From: Pseudomonas brassicacearum
GTDB lineage: Bacteria > Pseudomonadota > Gammaproteobacteria > Pseudomonadales > Pseudomonadaceae
Reading direction: 5' to 3'
Assembly (NCBI RefSeq): GCF_009601685.2
Contig: NZ_CP045701.2
Coordinates: forward strand, 2,480,001 to 2,544,000
Length of the DNA stretch: 64,000 bases
The translations under genes were made by a program, and so were the position numbers. Below the pieces are notes generated by a model, which was not told where the DNA came from, ran no database searches, and was given only the letters and a program-made list of their open reading frames with translations. Positions within the stretch are counted from its first letter, which is position 1, and the number at the start of each line of letters is the position of its first letter. This document shows positions 18,097 to 27,910 of the stretch, piece after piece.

Positions 18097-19707
18097 TCAG
18101 CTGATGTCCAGAATGGTATCGAGGAGGCTGGTGCCCACCTCGACGACCTTCGCACACGCCTGGTAATACTGTTGATAGACAATAAGGTTGGCCGCCTCTT
18201 CATCAAGGTTGACCCCCGATTCCGATTGCTGCAGCGTCGTCAATTGCTCGGTCAGGCTCGATTGGGTTTCCAGTTGGCCCGCGACTTTGCTGGCGGTGCT
18301 GCCCACGTCACTGACCAGTGCCGAGTAGGTTTGGCTGAGGGTAGAGGTGCCGCCCACAATGTTGTCTGTTTGCAAATCCAGCATCGCCAGGGCGTTGGTG
18401 TTATCGCTGCTGCCGGTCGAGGTGCCAGCCGCAAGCAGGCTCCCATCGCTGATCAGGGTGCTGAAACTGCTGGCGGCGGTGCGTGTGGGCAGCACCAGAA
18501 AACTGTCGCCGTTATCGGCGGTGCCACTGATGGTCACGCTCATGCCGGCGAACGCCAGGGTGCCGGAACTGCTGTCGTAGGTGGCGTCGAGGCTGGCGCC
18601 AGTGTCGTTACGGGTCACGGTGTAGCCGTCGGTGTCGGAATAGCTGACGGTGTAGTCGCTGGCACTCAACGCACTCACATCATCGGTGAAGGTCGCGGTC
18701 AGAGTGGCGTCACCGGTATTGCTGGTATTGCCGTAGATGCTCGGATCGTCGACCGAAAACAGCGCTGTGCCGGTGTCGCCATTGAGGTCGATACCGGCTT
18801 GCTGCAAGGTGTTGAAGGCTTGTGTCAACGAGACTGCCAGCAGCCCCAACTGGTTTTGCGTGTCGGTCAGCGTGGTGTCGCGAAAATCCATCAGCCCGCC
18901 CAGGGAACCCCCTTCGAACGTTGCGTCATCCAGCACCGTGGTATTGCCGGCGGCGTCCACGTAGGCGACCACTGTTTGGGTCGGGTCGCTGGCCGAAACG
19001 CTGGTTTGCAGTTCGAAACTGTCATTACCGGCGACCAGCGCCAGGCCGTTGCTCAGCGATACGCTGTAACTGCCGTTGTCCTGAGTGGTGATATCGACGT
19101 CCACCAACTCACTGAGCTGGCTGACCAGCAGGTCCCGTTGATCGAGCAGGTCGTTGGAGGTGGTGCCCAGGGCGTCGGCAAGGCCGATTTTTTTGTTGAG
19201 GTCGGCGATCTGCTCGGTGAGGTCATTGATCTGTGTGACTTGGTCGTCGATCTGGCTGTTCACATCGTCCGCCATGTCGTCCAGGTAACTGCCCAATTGG
19301 GTGAACTGGGACGCCAGTGTTTCAGCTGCACCGATGACTTCTTCTCGTGCTGCGGTGTCGCTGGCGTCCGAGGTCAGCGTCTGGATGGCCGAGAAGAAGC
19401 TTTGCAGCAGGGTATCGAGGCTGGCATCGCCATCGGCCAACAGACTGTCGATCTGATCGACTTCGGTCTGGTAGGTCGAGAGCGCGCTTTCAGCGCTGAT
19501 CGAACTATTGAGCTGGGTGGTGACGAACTGGTTGTACTGGCGGTCGACACTGGAGATTTGCACGCCACTGCCCGAAGTGGACTCGGAGAAAGTGGCGACC
19601 TGCAGGGTATAGCCTTCGGTATAAGCGTTGGTGGTGTTGTTGCTACTGGTACTGAGGGCAATCTGTGCGGCGCTAAGGCCGCTGACGCCAATGGAAATAA
19701 TGCTCAT
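18097..19707 (-). CDS. flgK: Hook-filament junction protein FlgK (HAP1)
   Basis: FlgK, 536 aa, first junction protein at the hook tip. N-terminal D0 domain (MSIISIGVSGLSAAQIALST), the conserved DRQYNQFVTTQLN helix, and the C-terminal VNLDEEAANLIVYQQYYQAC motif are all present. The length is close to enteric FlgK (~547 aa). A sigma-28 promoter lies 30 nt upstream, consistent with a class III gene pair flgKL. Confidence 0.96.
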   Translation of the reverse strand: MSIISIGVSGLSAAQIALSTSSNNTTNAYTEGYTLQVATFSESTSGSGVQISSVDRQYNQFVTTQLNSSISAESALSTYQTEVDQIDSLLADGDASLDTLLQSFFSAIQTLTSDASDTAAREEVIGAAETLASQFTQLGSYLDDMADDVNSQIDDQVTQINDLTEQIADLNKKIGLADALGTTSNDLLDQRDLLVSQLSELVDVDITTQDNGSYSVSLSNGLALVAGNDSFELQTSVSASDPTQTVVAYVDAAGNTTVLDDATFEGGSLGGLMDFRDTTLTDTQNQLGLLAVSLTQAFNTLQQAGIDLNGDTGTALFSVDDPSIYGNTSNTGDATLTATFTDDVSALSASDYTVSYSDTDGYTVTRNDTGASLDATYDSSSGTLAFAGMSVTISGTADNGDSFLVLPTRTAASSFSTLISDGSLLAAGTSTGSSDNTNALAMLDLQTDNIVGGTSTLSQTYSALVSDVGSTASKVAGQLETQSSLTEQLTTLQQSESGVNLDEEAANLIVYQQYYQACAKVVEVGTSLLDTILDIS

Positions 19708-19736
19708 TGAGAAGCTCCTAAGCTACGTATTGCGCA

Positions 19737-19764
19737 CTATCGGCCCCGTGAAAGTGCAACTTGA
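19737..19764 (-). promoter_or_regulatory. Sigma-28 (FliA) promoter for flgKL
   Basis: On the minus strand: TCAAGTTG, 12 nt, GCCGATAG, with the -10 ending 30 nt before the flgK ATG. Nearly ideal FliA motif. Confidence 0.85.
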
Positions 19765-19858
19765 CCGGTGAGCTCGATTCTTTTCAAAAACTTTTCGGCG
19801 ATGTTCCCGTGAGCGGCGCAATGACTGACGATCCGGGCCGTCGGCGCTGCGTGTTCAA

Positions 19859-20821
19859 TCACTGTTGCCGGTGTGCCACGGGCGGTACGCTGGGGCGTAG
19901 CGGACCGATAGTCGCCATTACCGAGATCAGCTTTTGCGCGTACTGCGGGTCGGTGGCGTAGCCGCCTTGTTGCAAGGCGAGGGCGGCCTGGGGCGCATCC
20001 GTGGCATTGCGTACGGCGGCATAGCCGGGGCGGGTGCTGATCAAACGGGCGTAATCGTTGAAGGCGGCCTCATAAGATGAGTAGACGCGGAAGCTCTCGA
20101 CCTGCTTTTGCGCCTCGCCCGCGGCGTATTCAGTGGTCATGACCTGCGCGGTCGGGCCTTGCCACTGGCTGCCGGCCTTGATCCCGAACAGGTTGTGGCT
20201 GTCGGCGCCATGGGCGGTGGTGATCTGGCGGCGTCCCCAATCGGTTTCCAGCGCGGCCTGGGCAAGGATCAGTTCGGCCGGCACGCCACTGCTGTTCGCG
20301 GCTTTTTGCGCCGACTCGTTCAGCCGTGAAACGAACGCCTGCACATGCTCGGGACGTTCGTTGTCCGTTCCGCTGACTTCACGGCGCTTCCACGCTTCGA
20401 ACGCCTGGGTCTGGGCCGCATTCGCAAAGGGCGAGGCCGCTGCGGTGCTGCGCGCCGATGGCACGTCGAAGAACAGGGCTGCCTCGCTCTCAACGTCGGC
20501 GCTGACGTCACTGGGCTTTGTGAAGTGGCCACCCAGTTGTCGAGTCAATTGCTCGGCCAGGCCGATGCCCTTTCCCGACAAGCTCTGGGCCCATTGCTGG
20601 TCGAGCATCTCAGTGTACAGCTCGGTTTGCGAGTCGCTGGACATCTCCGATTTTGGAATCGCCGCCCGCATGCTCTTGAGCATCATCTGCAGGAATAAAG
20701 CTTCAAACTGCTTGCTGGCCTCTTTCAGGCTTGCCCCCGGGTCCTGCTGCGAACGCCGTTTGAGTTGCTCCAGGCCCTGGACATCAAGGGCAAATCCGTC
20801 GGTGCTGCCCATCATGCTCAT
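19859..20821 (-). CDS. flgJ: Rod cap / peptidoglycan hydrolase FlgJ
   Basis: FlgJ, 320 aa, has two domains: an N-terminal rod-capping domain (KEASKQFEALFLQMMLKSMR) and a C-terminal muramidase that opens the wall for the rod. The hydrolase block PAELILAQAALETDWGRRQI places the catalytic Glu at residue 192; GVPAEL and SHNLFGIKAGSQW are typical. This dual-domain form is the gammaproteobacterial one. Its start overlaps the last base of flgI. A 151-nt gap separates it from flgK. Confidence 0.95.
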   Translation of the reverse strand: MSMMGSTDGFALDVQGLEQLKRRSQQDPGASLKEASKQFEALFLQMMLKSMRAAIPKSEMSSDSQTELYTEMLDQQWAQSLSGKGIGLAEQLTRQLGGHFTKPSDVSADVESEAALFFDVPSARSTAAASPFANAAQTQAFEAWKRREVSGTDNERPEHVQAFVSRLNESAQKAANSSGVPAELILAQAALETDWGRRQITTAHGADSHNLFGIKAGSQWQGPTAQVMTTEYAAGEAQKQVESFRVYSSYEAAFNDYARLISTRPGYAAVRNATDAPQAALALQQGGYATDPQYAQKLISVMATIGPLRPSVPPVAHRQQ

Positions 20822-21975
20822 CAGATGATCTCCAGCTCTGCCCGCAGGGAACCGGCTGCCTTGAGGGCTTGCAGGATGACCATCAGGTCTTGCGGGGTGG
20901 CCCCCAAGGCGTTCAAGCCCTTGACCACGTCCATCAAGTTCGCCGTGCCTTCGAGCAAATGCAGCGAGCCTCCCTGGGACTCGATGGAGATATCGCTTTT
21001 AGACGTCACGGCGGTCTGCCCGCCACTGAAGGCACCGGGTTGGCTGACGGTATTGGTGGTGTCGATGATCACCGAGAGGTTGCCGTGAGCGACTGCTGCG
21101 CGGTAGAGCTTCACCGAGCTGTTGAGCACCACCGAGCCGGTGCGCGAATCGAGAATCACCTTGGGGCGCATCGGGGCCGGCAATACCTCGATGCTTTCGA
21201 TGCGCGCCATGAAGTTAACCCGCTCATTGGGTGAGCGCGGTCCCTGGATCTGGATCATGCCGCCGTCCATGGCCGACGCCACGGTGTTGCGCAACTCGGT
21301 GTTGATGGCATAGACCAAACGCTGGGCGGTGGCGGAGTCTGGCTCATGCAGGTTGAGGTTGAGCAAGCCATTGTCGGTACTCAGGTGCAGTGGAACCGCA
21401 CGCTCGACAATGGCGCCCCGGCTGATGCGTCCTCCGGCCAGTTGATTGACTTGCACGCTGCTGCCGTTGGCCGAGGCGCCCGCACCGCCGACCAGCAGGT
21501 TGCCTTGTGCCACGGCATAAACCTCGCCGTCAGCGCCCTTCATGGGGGTCATCAGCAAGGTGCCGCCGCGCAAGCTGCGGGCATTACCGATCGAAGACAC
21601 AACCACGTCAATCTGCAGTCCTGGGCGAGACAGTGCTGGCAGGTTGGCGGTGACGATCACCGCGGCGATGTTGCGCATCTGCATGTTGGCATCCGCCGGC
21701 AAGGTGACGCCCAGCTGCGACAGCATGTTGGTCAGGCCTTGTTCGGTGAACGGGCTCTGGGTGGTCTGGTCGCCGCTGCCGTCCAGGCCCACCACCAGGC
21801 CATAGCCCACCAGGCTATTGGGCCGTATCCCGGCAAAATCGGCGATGTCGCGAATCTGCTCGGCCTGTACCGTGCCGCCTGCCAGCAACGCGCCGGCACA
21901 CAATAGGATGCGCAGGATTCGGCATCCAGATCGGGCGGCGCGCAGCAGTGATTGAATGAATACAGTGTCAGCCAT
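20821..21975 (-). CDS. flgI: Flagellar P-ring protein FlgI
   Basis: FlgI, 384 aa, secreted by Sec and assembled into the periplasmic P ring. It has a signal peptide (ILLCAGALLAGGTVQA) and then the canonical mature start EQIRDIADFAGIRPNSLVGY. Further FlgI motifs are GLDGSGDQTTQSPFTEQGLT and the C-terminal VVKGLNALGATPQDLMVILQ. I chose ATG 21975, preceded by GGGAA, over a TTG at 21990. It follows flgH by 11 nt. Confidence 0.96.
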   Translation of the reverse strand: MADTVFIQSLLRAARSGCRILRILLCAGALLAGGTVQAEQIRDIADFAGIRPNSLVGYGLVVGLDGSGDQTTQSPFTEQGLTNMLSQLGVTLPADANMQMRNIAAVIVTANLPALSRPGLQIDVVVSSIGNARSLRGGTLLMTPMKGADGEVYAVAQGNLLVGGAGASANGSSVQVNQLAGGRISRGAIVERAVPLHLSTDNGLLNLNLHEPDSATAQRLVYAINTELRNTVASAMDGGMIQIQGPRSPNERVNFMARIESIEVLPAPMRPKVILDSRTGSVVLNSSVKLYRAAVAHGNLSVIIDTTNTVSQPGAFSGGQTAVTSKSDISIESQGGSLHLLEGTANLMDVVKGLNALGATPQDLMVILQALKAAGSLRAELEII

Positions 21976-21986
21976 GGTTCCCGTAC

Positions 21987-22685
21987 TCAAAATGGAGAGA
22001 TGTTAAGGAGGACGCGATGGAGCCAGCCCATACGCTGCGCTTCGTTGATGTAGCCATCACCGACGTATTCGATCCGGGCCTGGGAAACCTGGGTCGACGA
22101 CACCGTGTTTTCTCCGGTAATGGTCCGGGGATTGACCACGCCGGAGAACCGGATGAATTCGGTGCCCTGGTTGATTGCAATCTGTTTGTCGCCCCGCACC
22201 CGCAAGTTGCCATTGGGCATCACCTGCATGACCGTCACGGAAATCGTGCCAGTGAAGGAGTTGTTGGCCTGGGAACCGCCGCCACCGCTGAAGTCGTGGG
22301 TTGTCGAGGCGTCGAGCCCGAAATCGCCGACCTGGGAGGCGCGGCTGGAGGTGGTCGCCAGGCTCAAGCCCATGGAACCGGCGCGGTTGGCATTGGATGA
22401 GGAGGTCTTGCTGGCGCTGACTTGTTCTTCCAGTTCGATGGTCAGCGTGTCGCCGATCATCCGCGGACGCCGGTCCTCGAACAAGGGTTGCGGCCCGCGG
22501 CTGCCCTGGTAGATCGAACCGTTGGCCAGCCGGGCGGGCGCCTCTGGTACCTGCATTTGCTCGTCCGGTACGACGGGCTTGCGGGGCAATTGTTCGCAAC
22601 CTGCGGTTGCCAACAAAGCGGCCAGTACCATCGATAGAGGCCATCCCGATAAGGGCTTATGCGCCATTTTCTGTGTCTCGAACAT
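21987..22685 (-). CDS. flgH: Flagellar L-ring lipoprotein FlgH
   Basis: FlgH, 232 aa, outer-membrane L-ring lipoprotein. The lipobox LLATAGC is visible near residue 30. Diagnostic blocks are [20 protein letters not shown], the [20 protein letters not shown] segment and the [19 protein letters not shown] end. The start may be the ATG at 22685 or the one six codons on (22667), which gives a more usual signal peptide. Neither has a strong ribosome site. Confidence 0.95.
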   Translation of the reverse strand: MFETQKMAHKPLSGWPLSMVLAALLATAGCEQLPRKPVVPDEQMQVPEAPARLANGSIYQGSRGPQPLFEDRRPRMIGDTLTIELEEQVSASKTSSSNANRAGSMGLSLATTSSRASQVGDFGLDASTTHDFSGGGGSQANNSFTGTISVTVMQVMPNGNLRVRGDKQIAINQGTEFIRFSGVVNPRTITGENTVSSTQVSQARIEYVGDGYINEAQRMGWLHRVLLNISPF

Positions 22686-22690
22686 GGCGG

Positions 22691-23473
22691 TCAGAGTTGA
22701 GTCAGACGCTGTAGCATCTCGTCCGAACTCTCGACGGCCTTACTGTTGATTTCGTAGGCGCGCTGGGTCTGGATCATGCCTACCATTTCCTCCACGACGT
22801 TGACGTTGGAGGTCTCGACGTAACCCTGGGACAGGGTTCCACCGCCATTGAGCCCGGGTGTGGTTTCGGTCGGGGACCCCGAGGCGTCTGTCTCCAGATA
22901 CAGGTTCTGGCCGATGCTCTGTAAGCCTGCCGGGTTGATGAACAGCGCCAGATTCAGTTGCCCGACCTGGGTCGAGGTGGAACTGCTGGGTTGGGTCACC
23001 GAGACGATGCCGTCGGTACTGATGGAGATCGCCGTGGCGTTGGCCGGAATGGTGACCCCCGCCGAGAGCTTGTAGCCGTTGGACGTGACCATTTCGCCGT
23101 TCGAGTCGAGCTGGAAGCTGCCGTCACGGGTGTAGGCGGTGGTTCCATCCGGCATGTCGACCTGGAAAAAACCCAAGCCATTGATGGCCAGGTCTTTGGA
23201 GTTGCTGGTCTCTTCGAGATTGCCTTGGGTATGCAGGCGTTCGGTGGCGACTTCACGCACCCCGGTACCTACCTGCAAACCGGAAGGCAACCGGGTGTCG
23301 GTACTGCTTTGTGCACCTGGTTGGCGTACGTTCTGGTACACCAGGTCTTCAAATACCGCTCGCGACCGCTTGAAGCCATTGGTGCTGACGTTGGCCAGGT
23401 TGTTGGCAATCACGTCCATTTGCCCCTGCTGGGCTTCCAGGCCGGTTTTGGCCGTCCACAGTGATCTGATCAT
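22691..23473 (-). CDS. flgG: Flagellar distal rod protein FlgG
   Basis: FlgG, 260 aa, the distal rod subunit, at exactly the family length. N-terminal [20 protein letters not shown] with the [20 protein letters not shown] rod signature; C-terminal [20 protein letters not shown], then [13 protein letters not shown]. Lies between flgF and flgH in the flgB-J order of enteric clusters. Confidence 0.97.
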   Translation of the reverse strand: MIRSLWTAKTGLEAQQGQMDVIANNLANVSTNGFKRSRAVFEDLVYQNVRQPGAQSSTDTRLPSGLQVGTGVREVATERLHTQGNLEETSNSKDLAINGLGFFQVDMPDGTTAYTRDGSFQLDSNGEMVTSNGYKLSAGVTIPANATAISISTDGIVSVTQPSSSTSTQVGQLNLALFINPAGLQSIGQNLYLETDASGSPTETTPGLNGGGTLSQGYVETSNVNVVEEMVGMIQTQRAYEINSKAVESSDEMLQRLTQL

Positions 23474-23504
23474 CGATCGGTTCCTTAGTCATTCAACCGT
23501 GAGG

Positions 23505-24260
23505 TCAGCCCTGCAGGGAAAGCAGGCTATTGGCGGTCTTGGCGTTTTCGTCGGCAGTACTGATGGCTTTCATCTGCATTTCGTAGCGTCGCGAGTTGTC
23601 GATCATGGCGACCATGGCGCTGGTAGGGCTGACATTGCTGCCTTCCAGCGCGCCGGGAGTCACGTGCATGGTTTCGTCGGCTGGCAGTGGTTGCACGGCG
23701 CCGCTGGCATCCGGCAACGCTCGGAACAGACCGTCGGTACCGGCCTGCAGGGTGCCGGGCAAGGCCGATACCAACTTCAGTCGACCCACTGGACTCAAGC
23801 CCCGGGGCTCCATGCCGAGCTCACGAACACTGATCGTGCCATCGCTGCCCAGGGTGATTTCGCTGCCCAGCGGCACAGTGATCGGACCACCGTCACCGAT
23901 GACCGGGCGGCCACCCACGGTCATGGCACCGGTGCCATCGACCTGCAAGTCACCTCGGCGCGTGTAGGCCTCTTTGCCGTCGGCGGTTTGCACCGCCAGC
24001 ATGCCGTTTTCACCGAGCGCGACATCCAACGCCCTGTCGGTATGGGTGATTGGCCCTTCGGTCCAATCGACGCCCAACCCGTTTGCAACGACGGAGACGC
24101 GTGTGGGCAAACCCTCGCCTGCGACAGGCGAGGACTGCATTTCGACCAACTGAGAGCGAAAGCCCGGCGTCACGATATTGGCCAGGTTGTTGGCCACGAC
24201 GGCTTGCTGTTCGAGGGCCTGATTGGCCCCGCTCATGGCCGTGAAGAGCATGCGATCCAT
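23505..24260 (-). CDS. flgF: Flagellar proximal rod protein FlgF
   Basis: FlgF, 251 aa, rod protein. N-terminus MDRMLFTAMSGANQALEQQA with NNLANIVTPGFRSQLVEMQS; C-terminus ends in the shared rod/hook helix MVAMIDNSRRYEMQMKAIST. Length equals enteric FlgF. 3-nt gap after flgE and 31-nt gap before flgG. Confidence 0.96.
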   Translation of the reverse strand: MDRMLFTAMSGANQALEQQAVVANNLANIVTPGFRSQLVEMQSSPVAGEGLPTRVSVVANGLGVDWTEGPITHTDRALDVALGENGMLAVQTADGKEAYTRRGDLQVDGTGAMTVGGRPVIGDGGPITVPLGSEITLGSDGTISVRELGMEPRGLSPVGRLKLVSALPGTLQAGTDGLFRALPDASGAVQPLPADETMHVTPGALEGSNVSPTSAMVAMIDNSRRYEMQMKAISTADENAKTANSLLSLQG

Positions 24261-24263
24261 GCG

Positions 24264-25412
24264 TCAGGACCCGATGTTCACGGCTTGCTGGAGCACTTCG
24301 CTTTGTGCCGTGACCGACTTGGCATTGGCCTGGAAGTTGCGCTGGGCGATGATCAGGTTCACCAGCTCTGCGGTCAGGTCGACGTTGGAGTCCTCGGTCG
24401 CACCACTGAGGATCGAACCCAGGGAGCCGCTGCTGGCAACGCCCAGCAAAGCCTGGCCGGATTCGGCGGTGGCAAGCCAGGTATTGTCGCCGTTGGACTG
24501 CAAGCCGTTTTCATTGCTGAACGTGGCCAGTTGAATCTGGTCGATGTCTTGGGTCTGGTCGTTGGAGTAGGTGGCAACGACCATGCCGGTGTCATCGATG
24601 GTAAAACTCACCAGGCTGCCGGAGGTGTAGCCGTTTTGAGAGATGTCGGACACTTCGGAATCGTTGCCGAACTGCGTCGTGCCGGTCAGGTCCAGCGCGA
24701 TGGTCATGGCCGCGGCGCCATTGTCCGGGTCATAGGTGTAGGTGCCGGTTTCGCCGCTGGTGATCAGGCCGCTGGAGCTGAACTCCACGGTTTGTGTCTC
24801 GGTCAGCAGGTTGCCGTCGATTGCGGTATGGACTTCCCAGGTGTTCTCGGCGGTTTTGCTGAAGTAAAGCGTGCTGGTGTGGCTGACGCCCAGGGAATCG
24901 TAGAGGGTCGTACTCGTTGAATAGGAGTAGGTCGACGAGTCGGTCAGGTCGAAGGTGTCGGTGATGATGTCTTCACTGGCGTCCAGGTTCAGTTCGGCGT
25001 CCACTTCGGTACTGGCGCTGGCCTGCATGCCGGCCGTCGGGATCTGAATGACGCCGTTGACGCCCAGCAATTGATCGCCGGCGGCGTTTTCCAGGTAGCC
25101 ATCGGCGGTCAGGGTCAATTGACCGTTGCGTGAGTACACGGTTTGCGTGCCGTCGGTGAAGGTGAGGAATCCCTCACCGTTGATCGCCAGATCCAGCTCG
25201 TTATCGGTGGTTGTCAGGCTACCGGAGGCGAAGTTCTGGACCACACCTGAAACCGAGGTCCCCAGGCCGACATCGGCGCCGGAATAGACGTCGGCGAACT
25301 GAGTCGTGGAGCTTTTGAAACCGACGGTCTGGGAGTTTGAAATGTTGTTGCTGACGACGTTGAGGTCAGTGGAAGCAGCCGTCAGACCACTAAGCGCTTG
25401 GGAAAAAGCCAT
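24264..25412 (-). CDS. flgE: Flagellar hook protein FlgE
   Basis: FlgE, 382 aa, the hook subunit. N-terminus MAFSQALSGLTAASTDLNVV with the NNISNSQTVGFKSSTTQFAD signature; C-terminus NVDLTAELVNLIIAQRNFQA, then NAKSVTAQSEVLQQAVNI. I start at ATG 25412, which has a good AGGAG 8 nt upstream, not at the frame opening at 25457. Length is in the enteric range (~402 aa). Confidence 0.96.
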   Translation of the reverse strand: MAFSQALSGLTAASTDLNVVSNNISNSQTVGFKSSTTQFADVYSGADVGLGTSVSGVVQNFASGSLTTTDNELDLAINGEGFLTFTDGTQTVYSRNGQLTLTADGYLENAAGDQLLGVNGVIQIPTAGMQASASTEVDAELNLDASEDIITDTFDLTDSSTYSYSTSTTLYDSLGVSHTSTLYFSKTAENTWEVHTAIDGNLLTETQTVEFSSSGLITSGETGTYTYDPDNGAAAMTIALDLTGTTQFGNDSEVSDISQNGYTSGSLVSFTIDDTGMVVATYSNDQTQDIDQIQLATFSNENGLQSNGDNTWLATAESGQALLGVASSGSLGSILSGATEDSNVDLTAELVNLIIAQRNFQANAKSVTAQSEVLQQAVNIGS

Positions 25413-25494
25413 GGTATTTCTCCTGAAATGCGAACGATGACTGACCAGTCTTGGCAACTGCGGACAATGGCCGGTTATGAGTGAGGCAAATTGA

Positions 25495-26172
25495 TCAAAG
25501 CACCAGGCTGATGTCGCTCAGCGCGACGTTTTCATTGACGCCACCCAGATCGAGCGCCACTTCGTTGCTGCTGTCGGTGGTCACGCCTGTCACCAGGGCG
25601 TATTTCAGCGCGGTGGTGGTCACGGCGGTGTCGTCGGCAGTAGCGCTGATGGAGAAGGTGTAGGCCCCGTCGGCTGCGGTCGTGCCGTCGTCCTGTAACC
25701 CGTCCCAGGTCATGGCTTGGGTGCCGGCGCTCATGTCGCCTTCATCCAGGGTACGAACCACCGTGCCGCTGCTGTCTTTGATGGTGACAGTGACGCTGTC
25801 GGCGTCACTGTCCAGGGTCACGCCGAAGGTGGTGGCGACGCCACTGGCGACCTGGATGGTGTTGCCGTCGATCAACACGCCGTTGCCCACCAACGCCGAG
25901 GCTTGCAGGGTCTCGCTGGCGCTGATCTGGCTGGAGATGCCCTCCAGCGTGGTGGTCACCTCCTCGATGCTGCTGATGGTGCTGATCTGTGCCAGCTGGG
26001 TGACCATTTCGCTGTTGTCCATCGGGTCGGTCGGATCCTGGTTCTGCAATTCAGTCGTCAGCAGCGTCAGAAACTGATCTTGCAATTCATCCGAGGCCGA
26101 AGCCGTGCTTTCAGCGGTCGTACTGCTGCTGTTCATGGTCGAGAGGACAGAACTGGAAATCGTGCTAGCCAT
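25495..26172 (-). CDS. flgD: Hook-capping / hook assembly protein FlgD
   Basis: FlgD, 225 aa, scaffold for hook polymerisation. N-terminal block DQFLTLLTTELQNQDPTDPM followed by DNSEMVTQLAQISTISSIEE is diagnostic. The C-terminus carries the FlgD Ig-like/Tudor domains (VRTLDEGDMSAGTQAMTWDG). Between flgC (3-nt gap) and flgE (82-nt gap). Confidence 0.96.
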   Translation of the reverse strand: MASTISSSVLSTMNSSSTTAESTASASDELQDQFLTLLTTELQNQDPTDPMDNSEMVTQLAQISTISSIEEVTTTLEGISSQISASETLQASALVGNGVLIDGNTIQVASGVATTFGVTLDSDADSVTVTIKDSSGTVVRTLDEGDMSAGTQAMTWDGLQDDGTTAADGAYTFSISATADDTAVTTTALKYALVTGVTTDSSNEVALDLGGVNENVALSDISLVL

Positions 26173-26175
26173 GGT

Positions 26176-26583
26176 TTACGCCTCACCTAGAGTCAAAGTT
26201 TTCAGCATCATTTCCTTGCTGGTAGACATGACTTCGACGTTGGCCTGGTAGGAGCGCGAAGCGGAGATCATGTTGACCATTTCGCCCACGGGCTCGACGT
26301 TGGGCATGGTCACGTAGCCCTCATCGTTGGCCAGTGGGTCGCCGGGACGGTACTCCTGGCGCATGGGGGAGCCGTCTTCGACCACCTGGCTCACCCGTAC
26401 GCCACCAATGCGGTTGCCGGCCTGGTATTGCGATTCGAAGACCACCTGGCGGGCGCGATAGGCCTCGTTGTCGGGGCCGCTGGTGGTGTCGGCGTTGGCC
26501 AGGTTGCTGGCCGTTACGTTCATGCGCTGGGACTGGGCGCTGAGCGCGGAACCGGCGATATCGAAAATGCTGAACATCGACAT
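26176..26583 (-). CDS. flgC: Flagellar proximal rod protein FlgC
   Basis: FlgC, 135 aa, rod subunit. N-terminus [20 protein letters not shown] with [21 protein letters not shown]-terminus [20 protein letters not shown], then [16 protein letters not shown]. Length equals enteric FlgC (134 aa). 15-nt gap after flgB. Confidence 0.96.
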   Translation of the reverse strand: MSMFSIFDIAGSALSAQSQRMNVTASNLANADTTSGPDNEAYRARQVVFESQYQAGNRIGGVRVSQVVEDGSPMRQEYRPGDPLANDEGYVTMPNVEPVGEMVNMISASRSYQANVEVMSTSKEMMLKTLTLGEA

Positions 26584-26598
26584 AGTGTTTTCCCCGCT

Positions 26599-27012
26599 TT
26601 ATTCGGATTGCATGGCTGTCTTGAGTGCCTGCAACCGGCTGCTCAGAAATGTCAGGCTTGCCTGGTACCTGACGGCGTTATCGGTGAACTGCGCACGCTC
26701 GCGGTCCATGTCCACGGTGTTGCCGTCAAGGCTTGGCTGGTCAGGCACGCGATAGAGCAGGGTGCGGCTCGAGAGGCTGTCGCAGGCTGCATGCAGGTGG
26801 CGGTCCGAGGTGGTCGTCAGCGTCATGCCACGCTCATTGGCGCGACCCTTTTGCAGCGAGTTGGCCAACTCGGTACTGAAATCAAAATCTCGCGCCCGGA
26901 AGTTGGGGGTGTCGGCGTTGGCAATGTTGTTGGCCAATACCTGCTGGCGCTCAGCGCGCAAACTCATTGCGTCCTGCTGGAAGCGCAGCTCGTTGTCGAG
27001 CTTGTCGATCAT
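26599..27012 (-). CDS. flgB: Flagellar proximal rod protein FlgB
   Basis: FlgB, 137 aa, rod subunit nearest the MS ring. Starts MIDKLDNELRFQQDAMSLRA and has QQVLANNIANADTPNFRARD, the rod-family signature. The frame opens upstream to 27063, but family alignment and length (~138 aa) support the ATG at 27012. First gene of flgBCDEFGHIJ, divergent from flgA, which is the enteric flgA/flgB arrangement. Confidence 0.95.
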   Translation of the reverse strand: MIDKLDNELRFQQDAMSLRAERQQVLANNIANADTPNFRARDFDFSTELANSLQKGRANERGMTLTTTSDRHLHAACDSLSSRTLLYRVPDQPSLDGNTVDMDRERAQFTDNAVRYQASLTFLSSRLQALKTAMQSE

Positions 27013-27173
27013 TTCGGCGAACCTGTGCTTCAAATAATTGAACGGCTCGCAGGTTAGTCCCAAGGTCGTCGATGCAAAGGCTGAAACAGGCCGCTATTTG
27101 ACGACCAATTCAGACCTTGCCTTGTCGCCAGGGAGCCTAAAATTCTCCACTCGCTACCTCGAGGGTTGGCTTG

Positions 27174-27884
27174 ATGACAGGGTTTTTCCGGCCTCGTGCG
27201 CTGCTCAGCCACGTCTGCCTGCGCCAATGGGTTTTGATTGCACTGCTACAGAACGGCATCGCCATGGCTCAACCGAGTGAGCTGCAAGAGCAAGTGCGTC
27301 ACTTGATTGAGCCGCGCCTGCCGCCTCGCAGCCAGCAGGTGCAGATCGACATCGGGCAGCCGGCCGCACGGATATCGGCGTGCGGAAGACCTTTGCCGTA
27401 TCTGGTGCATCCTGAGCAAAGCGTGTTGGGTCGCGTGGCGGTTGCCGTGGGTTGTGAAGGAAACGAAGGCGTAACCGGCTATCTTCAGGTCAGTGTGAGT
27501 GCGGTCGGCGATTATGTGGTCAGCCGGCAAAGGATCGCGGTGGGTGATGTCGTCAAGGCCAATATGCTGGAAATCCGGCGTGGCGCGCTGGAGCGCTTGC
27601 CCAAAGGTAGCGTGCTTATGCCAGAGCAGATCATTGGCCTTCAGGCCAGTCGCAGCTTCAACCGCGGTGCCGCCCTGGCACTGAACAATTTTCGCCCGCG
27701 CTGGCTGGTGGAGCGCAATCAACGTGTGGTGCTGCAAGCCAAAGGCGCCGGGTTCACTATCCGGCGTAATGGCAAGGCACTGGACAATGGCCGACTGGGT
27801 AGCAGCGTCAGGGTACTGAGCAGCGACGGCAAGCTGCTCAATGCGCAGGTTGTTGGCCAGAGTGAGTTGTTACTGCGTTATTAA
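27174..27884 (+). CDS. flgA: P-ring assembly chaperone FlgA
   Basis: FlgA, 236 aa, periplasmic chaperone for the P ring. It has an N-terminal signal peptide (LIALLQNGIAMA before QPSE), a SAF domain (VVSRQRIAVGDVVKANMLEI, PEQIIGLQASRSFNRGAALA) and the C-terminal VRVLSSDGKLLNAQVVG strand. Start ATG 27174. Divergent from flgB across 161 nt, which should hold class II promoters. A CGCTATTT half-motif reminiscent of an FlhDC box is present at 27092-27099, but the second half is not convincing. Confidence 0.94.
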   Translation: MTGFFRPRALLSHVCLRQWVLIALLQNGIAMAQPSELQEQVRHLIEPRLPPRSQQVQIDIGQPAARISACGRPLPYLVHPEQSVLGRVAVAVGCEGNEGVTGYLQVSVSAVGDYVVSRQRIAVGDVVKANMLEIRRGALERLPKGSVLMPEQIIGLQASRSFNRGAALALNNFRPRWLVERNQRVVLQAKGAGFTIRRNGKALDNGRLGSSVRVLSSDGKLLNAQVVGQSELLLRY

Positions 27885-27910
27885 AATGTTTGCCAAATCC
27901 CGATCACCGG

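Noticed and set aside
18172..19710. 512-codon plus-strand frame opposite flgK
   Set aside because: Gly/Val/Ala-rich shadow of the flgK reading frame; no recognisable protein and no ribosome site.
23139..24920. 593-codon plus-strand frame opposite flgG/flgF/flgE
   Set aside because: Spans three certain genes on the other strand; composition typical of antisense frames.
27092..27099. FlhDC box between flgB and flgA
   Set aside because: Only one half-motif (CGCTATTT) resembles the consensus; the partner half is not convincing, so it was not listed as a feature.
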